A stretch of DNA of 64,000 nt. Source: Ascaris suum (taxonomy: Eukaryota; Nematoda; Chromadorea; Rhabditida; Ascarididae). The stretch lies in the NCBI GenBank assembly GCA_013433145.1, contig CM024189.1:6626001-6690000 (forward strand), written 5' to 3'. Shown here piece after piece: positions 1 to 23,131 of this stretch. Both the position numbers and the translations under genes were made by a program. Each line of letters opens with the position of its first letter. The stretch's first letter is position 1. The notes below the pieces were generated by a model. The model was not told the DNA's origin and made no database searches. It saw nothing but the letters and a program-made list of their open reading frames with translations.

Positions 1-679
1 TGAGGCAAACGATTGAAGAGTGGCAGAAAAGCGCATTGATGATGTGAACGAATTGCGTTTAATAAAAAAAATTGAATCAAACTGAAAACTAGAATAATTT
101 TCGAAGACTTTATGATTTATTACTGCTGACCGGCACATAAGAGATCAGGAGGGGGGGGGGGGAGGGGCCGATGGTTTTGCAGGCCATTACAGCCATCGAT
201 CTTTACCTCTATCGTCCAATTTTCTCTAGCAAAAACTTTTCTTATCAGATATAGCACAATCCCAGATTTATATATTTCTTCAGTGTTTATGAATAATAAA
301 ATAGTTAGTGCACATCTTAGTATTTCTTTTTCATGTTTAGAAACATATATTTTCGGCTCTTTTTAGCTCTTAATTCTTGAAAAGTTTTTGATTAGTGAAT
401 GCACTGTGGAATTTTAAGTGGACGGAACCTGTTGGAGTGGCGCTAATTGTTGCACAATTCTATTCACTTCACCTACTAAAAGTGAAGAGACGATTTCATC
501 TTTAGTCCGCGTTGTCGATCGGAATCACCCGTATAATTTAACATGTAGCGTAGTGCTCCTAATTCAACAACTTTCGCACATTTAAAATCGTTGTTCCTCT
601 TTACTTGCAGCTCGCTTAAATGAAATTATATAGTGTGTCCTCTAGTATTAAGATGCATTATCAATCGATATTCATTAAG

Positions 680-3015
680 GTTTACTCTGAGAAAGGAAAG
701 TGCATCAACTACAGGCTTAACCGAATATCTGATCAACAACAGTATTTTGCCGTTTACTGTTGCGATCGTTGATACACCGGGGCTTGTTAACGAAAAAGGC
801 TATAAGGGCACATCTGGCATCATCAAAGAGTGGTTCGAAGAGGTCGGCTCTAAAACAATTCACAGATCATTTTTCGCTTTCTTAAAGCATCAAGTTTTGA
901 AAGTAGAATATGCGCTAGAGGAATATCTCAAGAAAGAAGGATTACTTGTCCACTTGTAATTCTTGCACAAGCGTTCATTATATGCTTCGCGCATTTATTC
1001 GTCGTCACTCGTTTGTTCTTCCATTACTAGGATAGATCACTTCTCGAAAACCCTCCCAAATATTAAGGCGTTAAAGCCTAAAATAAATCCGTCTATGTCT
1101 TATGGAGCTTTATCTGAGTCTTATGGAACTTAAAATTTCTGCTGTAAAACGTTTTTAGGGTATTGCATCATGAAGTTGCACTTGCATTGATAATGGCGTC
1201 ATAAAAAAACTGCAGGAAATTTGTCATATTCTACGTTTCACAGTGATTTCAACGTTGAAGTGATAAGTGTAGTTTTGAAGCGGATGATGCGTTTTGATTC
1301 AATAAATAAAAAAATCGAACTTTAGGAGTTGAGAAGATTTCAACGTTGAAGTGATAAGTGTAGTTTTGAAGCGGATGATGCGTTTTGATTCAATAAATAA
1401 AAAAAATCGAACTTTAGGAGTTGAGAAGTGCTGGTGAATTTCGACTCGATGCGATAAGTCTAGTTTTGAAAAACGATGAGGATGAACTAGGATGGCCCTA
1501 TATTCATGAGCTTGCTGAAGTGAAGCGAATGTTTGGTGATGATCTCAAAACAAATGTGCTTCCGATTATCACGCATACAGAGGTAAGTCGGCACATCTTA
1601 GTTCTATGAGGTTTTTGCCGATGATTTAAAAACAACGACAACAACAGAAATTAATCAATCTTTCTCAATTTTGTGCACAGGGAGTAATTGCAATTGATAT
1701 TTAGTAGTTAGTAAAATTGTGACTAAATTTTTCATCTTATTGATTAAACTAATTTCTTTATTAAGTTATGAGGTCGTTCGATACTATTAATCACTGAGGC
1801 TCATATATAATATAATAGCTGCAATTTAAAACTTTTTATATACATTCTCTGTTACACTTCTAGATTCATTCTAATATTGAAATTTCTCTAATAATATGGA
1901 GTTAGTGAAATGTTACGAAAAAGAAGCAATGAATAGAATCTACACAGATCTCTTAATATTGGTGAAATTAAACTTGAAATATTTCTCAGATGTTGCATAT
2001 GCAATTTCGTAAAAAAGTCTCATTCAATGTCTTCTCGTTTGAGAAACTTACGATTGACTGTTGATCTATTGTTGCGTCGTTATTGGTGAACGAAAAAAAA
2101 TTTCCGGCTGATTTCCTTCCCTAATTCATATACCTTTGAAAGGTCGCTCAATGCTCATGAGTGTTCTTAGAGCATAAAATGCTATCGACGCATTCATAAA
2201 AAATTTTGCTTAATTGATTTTCAAGCATAACGCATCCTGTTTCCGGAATTAGACGTCTCTAAGAGATTAAGTTGCAATGTTATGAATCTGCGTTTGAAGA
2301 TACTTCCACAACCACTCGCTGTACATGCGTTAGCCTATGCGAATGTCACCTTTCTTGAATATTACAAAGTCAACAATGATGGATTTATTCCGACCGGTTG
2401 TATTGTCACTGCAAACAATAAAACAAGACAAAATTGTTTTTTCATCGATGGGATGACATCACTCGATCGATATTTTACGGTACCATTTGCTGTTCTTCTG
2501 AATTTTCTCGTTGAGAATATGCTTCTCAGTCATATAAGAGTATCTATGCATTTTCCATTCCTAAAAATTTTAGATTTTTTATTGAGTATTAATCGTTTTT
2601 ATACGAAAGGAAAAGAATGAATGAATTAACCATAGTTAATTTTGGTGCCATTTACGTTCCATTTTATTTATTGTACTAAGAGGGCGTAAAAATTTTCCCT
2701 ATGAAATGACCCATTAAATTTCTTTAGGAGCCTTTCTTGCAAGCCATTCCTGAATTTTGCAAGTTTTTTAATGAAAAAATATTTTAGGAAATAATCTATT
2801 GCCATAAACGGGCAATGTCTTAAATAATCGTTAATGAAATTTGCATAGATATCAATAATTGCGAGAATTGCTATTATTTAAGCGGATTCAAAGATGTGAC
2901 AGCTATAGAAGAAATAAGTTGTATATTTGTATTCCAGGATTTGCATAGCTTAACTGAACCAATGATCGCCATAGGACGCACGTCAGATGTTTCACCCAAA
3001 ACAACATCGTCGTGA
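680..3015 (+). CDS. AIG1-like P-loop GTPase, 3' exons (5' end not found)
   Basis: Predicted exons are about 680-842, 1418-1582, 2300-2479 and 2938-3015 (stop TGA). Every junction is phase 0, and the frame stays open across all four. Exon 1 encodes VAIVDTPGL, the G3/switch II motif, preceded by a T-rich strand typical of AIG1/GIMAP-like GTPases. Exon 2 encodes LDAISLVLK then FGDDLKTNVLPIITHTE, which corresponds to the family's 'LDA-I..V' and 'FG-D---N---L-T' strands around G4. Exon 3 contains EYYKVNNDGF, like the family's 'kyyKfNNsalf' segment. Donors are GTCGGC (weak), GTAAGT and GTACCA; the last acceptor is TATTCCAG. The Walker A exon was not found, so the gene starts upstream of base 680 or outside the window. 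An AATAAA lies 89 bp after the stop. Family assignment is from remembered family consensus and is reasonably firm; function (GTP binding, often membrane-linked) is inferred. Confidence 0.6.
1246..1485 (+). repeat. Tandem duplication of an intron-exon junction
   Basis: Two adjacent copies of a 91-92 bp unit (1246-1336 and 1337-1428) are near identical, differing by one A in an A-run. A third, shorter and diverged copy (about 1438-1485) is the coding start of the 1418-1582 exon: both unit and exon share the core GATAAGTNTAGTTTTGAA. Each unit carries the same acceptor-like CTTTAGGAG, so the splice acceptor and the exon start were duplicated upstream. The upstream copies have stop codons in the exon frame. 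Confidence 0.85.
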
Positions 3016-3103
3016 CTCGTTAAACACTGGCGTATATAGCTTGATGCTTTCGCACAACCCGAATCGATTCGACTTGAGTTGAAATTGTATTTTTATGCAT
3101 TCA

Positions 3104-3109
3104 AATAAA
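3104..3109 (+). other. Polyadenylation signal AATAAA
   Basis: A canonical AATAAA lies 89 bp after the predicted stop at 3013-3015. Its position supports the 2938-3015 exon as the terminal exon of the GTPase gene. Confidence 0.4.
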
Positions 3110-3787
3110 TTCAGATCATTATAGCTTTATTAAATGAAATGATTTTACTAAGAAAAAAATTGAAGAAAAATTTTATAAGTTACAACTCAATAAACGATGA
3201 ATTTTCCACCTAATTTCATATTTTTATGAAAAATTTCACTTTTTCACTCATTCTTCAAGCAGAATCTGTTTCCGTAATCGTACATCTTTGAGGTTTAACA
3301 GACTGCCGTATTAATGCGATGAAATCTTTGTTGCCGTTTTTTTTTATTAAACTCGATGTTTATTATTTCACGTCGTAATATAATTGTTGAATTTATTTCT
3401 TCAATTTCCGCACGAAAACTGCCATCGTGGTATGCGAATTTTTTCGATATGTTTCGTACTGTGAATGCCTTATCAGTGAACGTCATCATATCGAATAAAA
3501 GCAATAAAAAGTTTCATTTGACTTTCTACCACTTCAAAATCATTGACTCTTATGCACTTTGAAATTATTGAAATATCTATTTGTCTGGTGGAAATTTTTC
3601 TTTGTAAATTGTTCTCGATTTTATTAGAGTTGAGCAAACTTCGAAAGAAGACAAGGCAAATATAAGGTTAGAAGCAAAATCGTGATATAAGCAGCTTAAA
3701 AGCTGGTGGTCATGAAAGAGTCGAATGAGCCAAAATTTCAATACTTCATAACAGCTTGTGCAATTCGTTGTATTGCTCTATTCTCAG

Positions 3788-3958
3788 GATAGAGTTGATA
3801 CAGCCAACTCTGTCTTGCTGTTTGTCGAACTTTTAAAGAACTCTCACTTAATACAGAAACTGCCTTCTCTGGAACAAGGAAAAGATGAGAGCAGGCGATC
3901 GTTTGCAATTCATTTAGTTATGTATCTTCATGCAATCCTTGCTCGAATTTATCACTGA
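3788..3958 (+). CDS. Possible terminal exon, unknown helical product
   Basis: A 56-codon frame opens directly after a good acceptor (CTATTCTCAG) in phase 0 and ends at a TGA. The peptide starts DRVDTANSVLLFVELLKN and looks helical and amphipathic. Its phase would allow use as an alternative last exon of the GTPase gene, because the donor after 2479 is also phase 0. There is no domain match and no AATAAA soon after it. It may be a chance frame. Confidence 0.25.
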   Translation, partial: DRVDTANSVLLFVELLKNSHLIQKLPSLEQGKDESRRSFAIHLVMYLHAILARIYH

Positions 3959-5166
3959 GACTGCCTCAACCCTAAAGAGAATGATAGACGCCTCAAAAGA
4001 TACACTCCAAAATTCTATCATTAGAAATTCATCGCCATCAACCGCCAACACAATTTCATAGTCTCTCATATCGTGTTGGCGAAGCATCGGATCCTTACCG
4101 CTCCGCAGTTTTTATAACATTGATAACTGCTTCATGTGAAATGCGCCCCAAAAAACACTATATGTGCATGCTATGACGTCTCACACATCAGGCACAAGTG
4201 AGATAAATTTACAAGTTAGAGGGAGACTTCAGCGAGAAGAGGAACTAGTCTAGGAATATTTAACTGCTCTTGAACTTTTTAATTTATCAAACCGATTGTA
4301 CTTTTGACGATTCTGAAAGACCATAGTTTAAATATATTCTGTCAAATTTCATCAATGCAATTAACCAAATACAAGAGAAAATTTGTCTCTCAAAGGTTAA
4401 TGCTAAAATATGCGCAATAATATATTGAGATTCTTCTAATTTCTTCAGAGCATTTGTTTTCGTTATACGTCGGCATAATATAGCCGTTATGTTGAGTTGG
4501 CACATAAACTGCAGCGATGTTCTTATAAGTGATCGGTTTACGGCATAAGTCGTTGTGAAGTGGCGTATTTTCTCTCATCTTTGCATTTCTTTCATCGGCT
4601 CATTTTATTATGTCTTCATTTCTTCGCATTGCAAACGCTTCATTTATTACTATTTTTTTTCTCTTTGTCGATTGTTCTATATTTATTTTGCTTTCATTTT
4701 TCATCGTTTCATCGGAAATTTGCATATTTAACTTTCAAATTTATCGTATTCTAGCGGGAATTTTATCTTTTCATCTATCGTAACATTTGCATAACTTGTT
4801 TGACGATCAATGTTTTATAAGTGAATCGTTAACATAGTCGTATGATTGACTATCATTGGCGACCATCTGAATTGTTGTGCGCAATTTCCGCTAATCTAAG
4901 CGTTAATGATCATCTGCAATGTGCAAAAAAAATTTTTCTTTCATAGTTCAAATGTTTTATTATTTAAGCACCTCGTTATATTCAAATAAGCTCATCCTTT
5001 CTTCAAAAAAAAGGTCCTGTGACAAAATTTGACAAATTGCATTTATTGTTCACACAGAGAAGCATATTTGCCATCTTCGCTTGAATTTGGCCTACTGAAC
5101 GAAATAATTCAAATTATTCATTTTTTTCCATGTCGTACTGTAAAACCGGATGGCTCCACTTCATCT

Positions 5167-5545
5167 TTACATATCGGAATGATAAACTTCTAAAATTAGG
5201 GCTGCCTTATCTGGAACGCTAAATTCAATAGTTTTATACTTTAAAGAGATAAGTATATCAGAATTGTTGTTGGCTAGTGGGAATGATTTTTTATTTGCAG
5301 AGAGTTTCATCATCTGACATTTTCTCATCCGAACTAGCACGCGATCAGAAAAATCACTCTTTATCATGTCGTATAGTGTCGGACGGTAATATTACCACAG
5401 TTTTGAATATTCGTTTATCGCTTTAATCTTGCATTTCGTGTGCTTCCATACTGATATAAATGCTGCAGTCGGTTCTCACAATGAACGGAACAGTGAAATT
5501 ACAAGCCAGTTTAACTTCATGCGTGTGGTCCATTGCAGAGGACAT
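5167..5545 (-). CDS. Weak two-exon gene model, unknown 86-residue protein
   Basis: On the minus strand an ATG at 5545 opens a frame (exon 5545-5452, reading LACNFTVPFIVRTDCSIYI) up to a GTATGG donor. A TGCTAG acceptor then starts exon 5333-5167, which ends at TAA and contains IEFSVPDKAALILEVYHSDM. The phase-1 junction agrees and the total is 87 codons including the stop. Both segments read like protein, but phases agree by chance one time in three and no family is recognised. A further minus-strand frame at 5749-5561, with a hydrophobic start, overlaps just upstream and could be a decayed relative. Confidence 0.25.
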
Positions 5546-5749
5546 TGAAGCATATGCAAGTCAGTTCTCATAAAACGTCACGAAGGTGTTTATTCGTGTG
5601 GACAAGGGAGCAATCAACTCCTCATCATTTTCACCTAGTATATGCTCACTGCTTTCTAAAGGCACATAACGAATAGTTCGAGAAGTATGATAAGAAAGTG
5701 AGCGAGCGTTAAGCATGAGTAACGCCAGAATCAATTTCCGGTGTAGCAA

Positions 5750-8700
5750 TTGTGCAATGCGTCATAAATAACGATCGCAGCATTTTGTTTGCTAACTAGC
5801 ACCTCAGCTAACAAAATCATAGCCATAAAAATGAATTTTCCACAATGTGCTCGTCATATTATGTGCTCGTCATATTTCAGTAAATAAAATGAATGATTAG
5901 TGAAACGCTGCTAGCCGGAAAATGCTTCCTGAAAGCTGAATGAAAAAAAGGAGCACATGGGTATACTCGAGTTAACAAAATAAAGTCGATTATCGGAGCG
6001 TTTCATTATGAAAAAAATTTACGAAAATATTAGCTTTGTAAAGAAGAATAAAACTTGTTGTAAGTTTGTATACTTGTGACTTTCTTGTAATTTCCATCGA
6101 TTTCACGACTCTCATCGGCAATTACGAAGAGAGTATAAAGTGACACTCTATTGCTGCAAATTGTTTTCAATAATCTATTGAACGCTGAAATCAGAACGCT
6201 GTTTAGATAGGAACTTTATCAATCATTAAATATAATTATTTGATAGGCAATCTTAGATGAGTTACATTTGCACAAGACTATCTTCTGATTCGATCATTAT
6301 AAACAGAACAATGGGATTTTATATTAGCGTCTAATTTCATATCATAACTGTTACATTAAAAAAAAAAAGGCATAACAATTCAACTTTTAATGATCTCGTT
6401 AAGTAGCAATTGCTACAACTTCATTTATTTTAAATTCTAAAATAGATTTTATTTTTGAGTGCAACATTTGATTTGCAACCAAATAAGAAACGATAAATTA
6501 GCCACAATGTATAGGCAAAAATGAATACGTATCGAATTGCCTTCAATGGACCTAGAATTGGAAATTGCTCGACGCATACCACAGCAAAGAGATGTTCAAC
6601 GCGAAATATTTTTCCCTGAGTTCAATAGTTAGTCGAAAATAGACATACGCTTCTAAGCATAAAAGAAAATGCTAAAATTTTGTATGAATTCTGGTCTTCA
6701 AAAATGTTGCTTTTTCACGTGACGCTGTAGTGTACTTTATGATAGCATGCCATCTAAATGTTTTAACCATGCACTGCTGCTATCTAGGCGACAAACGTCT
6801 CTTCTTTTTAATACGCTCAATGCCAAGTGACCACATCACCACCACTTCGCCAGTCTTCATATGAACGACTGTCGGGTACTTGCTTCATGACTCCAACCGC
6901 TTCAATGCTTTTTAATTGTCACATGACTCGTTAAGCCTGTAGTTGCTATCGTGGCAAATGCATCATTCAACTCCATTATACCTTGCAAATCAGCATGTCA
7001 TTGCAGCACATTTCTTTATTAAGTCTAGCACATGCTAGTTGCTTCAGTTTGAGTGTTTGCAGTGATACTTGCAGGCTTTTCATAGGATAGATCAGAAATG
7101 AAGTTAATGCAAGTTTTTCGAAGATGAGTATTTATAATGCTGCAATTGCGATCAATTTAGGGTGCAGTAAATGTGTTTGAAGTGTGCATGAGCCGACGTC
7201 ATTCTCAGTTCTTCATGTTTTCCTAGTATTCTCACTCTGGGAACGTCTTAGTGTTTCACTTATGTACGGAAGTGGAGATAATTTAATTTTAATATAATTG
7301 AAAAATCGAATTCATTTGCCACTGATAACTGCTCCCAGAGATTTCAATTGGAACGTGAGGTGGTTTGAAAGGTGCTCCGATCTGAGGGTCGATTTGTTAG
7401 AGAAAAACTTGCTGTATTTCGCAAATAACGCATTCCTAGTCGAGCATAACTTTTGTATAGCAAGCCAACAATTGCCTTGCTATACAATTGGCTGATATCC
7501 TCCTGTCCCATTGCATTGCGTTCTTTTTCGGAGATTCATCGTTTTATCACGCTCTATGCAGCTTCTCCAAGTCAGCATGTGCACAATTGTGCTAGGCGTT
7601 CTCCATTACGATGAAGTATGCTCCATATTATACGAGTTATAAGGGGATTTTGCTAAAATATCATGTTTGAGGTGATTGTATTGCTTTGTGAATTGCACAC
7701 CAAAAAGCCACTGATTTACTTTGCTGCAGCGTAATTTTTCATAAGACCTCTTGTTATCGTAAAACAGTGCTCTTGATTTCTTTAAAATAGTGCACAACTT
7801 GTATCAGTATCACATGTTCTGCAAAATGTTGCATTGTACTATCATAAATCATCTATTCGAAAATATTCAATATATGCATCAGGTTCGTTATCGTTACTTC
7901 AATCGATAGAATGACAAAGTCGACAAATTGTGTTGTCTCCTAATCAGCACAAGCAATACGCTTGAATGTCCTTACTGAATTTAGTATGTATTACGCTTCT
8001 AAACTTAGAGGTGATTAGTGCATAATTTGAACGAATGGTTTTTGTTGCATAAATTTTCGGTTGGCATAAAGTGTCGTATTGTTATCGCTATTGTTGCATC
8101 GTATGCATTTTCAATATTCACGTATGCGAAAGACGTCTCAAACCTTATCACTATCCTTTTCATAGGCGGCAATAGTTTTGCTTAATATTGTATAGACAGA
8201 AACATTCATCGTTAGTGATAGCAATGGCTATTCGCTTTGCACATTTTTGCGCTTACAAAACTCTTTATATAATTGCATAAACATCAATAGTTGCATGATC
8301 AGAGTTCATTTCGTCTATGATACCTTTATTTGGGCTGGTTACCGATTGTTTATGTCTCCTTCTAATTGGTAGTTTGAAAGAAATAATTTTATTAGCACAT
8401 ACGGCGTCTATAATAGAGATCTATTGAGAAGGCGGATATTGTTTTTGAAGCGTTCATTTCTCCCTATAGCCGAGCTAATATTTTTATAAATTTTTTATTG
8501 GCATTTGTGTGTCTCTTTATGTTCACTGACACTTTCTCGAAGTGAGAAAAAAAGAAACTCAATAGCAGCATAAAAATCGTCGTTCATGAGTCGTGATTTC
8601 ATTGTTTTTGAGGCAAAGTAATTAGCTCTTCTATTTTTTTGTTCTCTTTAAAGTTTTTATTTTTATTTTGCTTGAAATTATCAGTATTTAAACTTAAACT

Positions 8701-9608
8701 TGAAATTGCAGTAAAGTTTTTACACTACGTTGAAGTTAGCATTATGCGCGCAACTTCGTCGGCTTTTTTCACCACTTGATGAGATAAATTTTAAAAGTTA
8801 CATGCATATTTTATGTACGCTTTATATTTGCCCTTATAGCAGATTTATGACTTCGCAATGGTTATGCCGCTTTAGTGCGAAACCATTTTAAGCGCAATTC
8901 GAGTATACTTCACTTCAAAAGGGAGGCGGTATTTGCTTACATTAAGCGACAACTGCAAATTATTGAGTGCTTTTAGCCATTTGGAAGGAGGAGGGAAAGG
9001 GAGGGGAAGCTGTCAATGAACCTTAGTAGTCGAAAGGATACTTTTTGCAAACGATTGCAAAATTTTATGACTACAATGGCAGGAGGGTGGTGATAAGGTC
9101 GATTATCACCTTAAGGAGCGCTTTCAAGTTTTCGGTCCCAACATTCCTGCTTTCATGCATCGACAATTGCTTCAAGTTGTCATGAGCATTCTGTTCCCCC
9201 ATACCCATAACTAGCTCGCTTACGTCGATAACATGTGATACATGTGATATTCCCTTTGATTGTCGATGCTCTTGTGTGACCATGCGATATAGAACCTGAT
9301 TGCTAGGAACATTGCCTCTATGTCGCTTTCACTCCTGCGTCTATTTTTGTTCTAAGCATTCCGTTTGTCTCGTTTTCAGAACGGAGTGTATTTCCGATCC
9401 GAGGAGGAGAAGATGGCGAGAGAAGAGGGGTGAGGTGGAGTCGAAAAGCTTCATATAATTTCTTGTTCTTATAATTCCTTCATTATAAAACATCTGTTGC
9501 TATCAAGAGATAAAAAATAGATAAGTGCACATAGTTTGGCATTTGTTTAATGAGCGTTGCAGATAACTTCATTAATACTAGAGCTATAAACCTGGAGGAA
9601 TCACGTTA
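5750..9608. other. No gene recognised
   Basis: AT-rich DNA upstream of the 9634 gene. Short frames occur, but none has supporting acceptor/donor pairs with protein-like composition. The stretch just before 9609 presumably includes promoter or outron sequence of the next gene; no TATA or other motif stands out. Confidence 0.5.
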
Positions 9609-9633
9609 TTTTTCAGGCTAGCATCATTGTGCG
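9609..9633 (+). promoter_or_regulatory. Candidate spliced-leader trans-splice acceptor and 5'UTR
   Basis: ATTTTTCAG ends at 9616, 17 bases before the ATG at 9634. An in-frame TAG sits between acceptor and ATG, so this segment cannot be coding and an internal-exon reading is excluded. In nematodes this spacing is typical of SL trans-splicing; an ordinary 5'UTR intron acceptor is the alternative. Confidence 0.45.
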
Positions 9634-21549
<11,916 letters not shown>

Positions 21550-21986
21550 AGGTTTCGTTTGATCGTACTAATTATTTCAACGATGCTATTATTACTCTAG
21601 TAGTATTGCCTCACTAATCGACAAGAAATTCATTTCAAAATAACTAGGTGATTAGTTTAGAGATAAGATCAATGGCAATTATATGCTGTACTAGTTTTGA
21701 TACCTAAGCAATAATGGCATATTTAACAAACAAATTTTTAAAATTCTCCGGAGAAAAAGCAACCGGATTTTATCTTTCACAGTAACGTGGACATTTCAAG
21801 TTTCGAGCTTTTTCTTTTTTACCAAAGGGATTTTATTTAGTATTCAAATAGCTGAAATTATTTTTCACCTACTTAAAAACAGTTCAAAGAATTCAGCATT
21901 TTTTCGTAGAAATTTGTCAGCTATTCAAAAAAAAAGTACTCAATTTAATAATGACTCCTAAAAATTTTTTGTTTATTGTCTAGATA

Positions 21987-21992
21987 ATAAAG
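21987..21992 (+). other. Candidate polyadenylation signal
   Basis: This is the first AATAAA after the stop at 21549, about 440 bp downstream. It is AT-rich context, so chance occurrence is likely. Confidence 0.2.
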
Positions 21993-22741
21993 TCGAACAC
22001 TGAAATTTTCTTAGCAAAAATCGATTTTTTGTAATAACGATATTTCAGCAGTACTAAAATCAGGGTCAATCGTATTATAATTATCCCAACTTCATTGTAA
22101 TGCCGAACTTTAGCACTAAAAGAACTTTTTTTTCATCAAATTGCTTGAAACTTCTCTATCGATTTGCCTTTACTCACCGAAATTCAGTGACGATATTTGA
22201 GTCTAAACTAAATTTCAGGGACCGAATATTTTACCTTCTATTTTCCATGGCAGCAACGTGACGATGCGGAGGACTTTTATTTTATATGGATATTATGCAC
22301 CAACGTTATATCACTGCGTTATTTTCTAAAGTTTTCATTAAGCAATGAATCGAACGTTATTTTGCAAACGCAAAAAAAAGAAAAACTAATTGTTCGATGT
22401 GAATATGCAATTAATTGATTCTCTTTTATAGATTAGCTGAACCCTCATTAATAACTCACTTAGATATTGTTTAAGAATTTCTTTTTATTGTATTTCTTTG
22501 CAGTTTTCAATAAAAACTTTGAGAAGATCATCGCTTATTACTGATTTTTTTTGTTGCAAATGCAACAAATGTTTTTTTCGTCTTGTTTTCTGTTTAATTT
22601 TCCTTGAATTGAAAAAAAAAACAAATAATACCCATCATATGCGTTAAAAAATTCTGCATATGCTTCTTTTCATCAACTTTTGAAAGTTCAAAATTAAACA
22701 TATCAAACATTGTAGAAAAGCGTAATAAATTATGGCATCGA

Positions 22742-23029
22742 CTAGGGTTTTTGAATTGTGACCCGCAATACATAGGATGACGATACCTTATGAAATCTGT
22801 ACCCGAACGCCCTATAAAACAGATTATGCATGGCAAGAAGAAATGCAAGAAACACATTGTTACGTTGAAATGAAAAGCAATGCCCTGACGAGTGTAGAAT
22901 TTCAAAAGGGATAAATGCCAAAAGCAACAAATCGATGAATAGCTTCAACAGGTTGGCCACCTTCCTGCCGAATGTGACACCCAACGCAAGTATTAAGTAT
23001 GATAGTTGATCAGACAAATGCCCATCCAT
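22742..23029 (-). CDS. Hydrophobic 95-codon frame, doubtful
   Basis: A minus-strand frame with hydrophobic stretches (e.g. LFIDLLLLAFIPFEI) lies just 3' of the homeobox gene on the same strand. A CGGCAG acceptor sits inside it. It could be 3'UTR of the homeobox gene, an alternative last exon, or chance. No family is recognised. Confidence 0.2.
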   Translation of the reverse strand: MDGHLSDQLSYLILALGVTFGRKVANLLKLFIDLLLLAFIPFEILHSSGHCFSFQRNNVFLAFLLAMHNLFYRAFGYRFHKVSSSYVLRVTIQKP

Positions 23030-23131
23030 GAATGCATATGCTTCGAGCCTTGCATGTCTGCTCGAACGAGTGCAAAAACTGCAGTGATAAAAATCTTCGG
23101 AACTAAAGCCACCGAAATACAGAAATTTCAG

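Noticed and set aside
5561..5749. Minus-strand 62-codon frame with hydrophobic start
   Set aside because: Reads like a secreted protein but has no usable donor or acceptor linking it to the 5545-5167 model. Possibly a decayed relative or chance.
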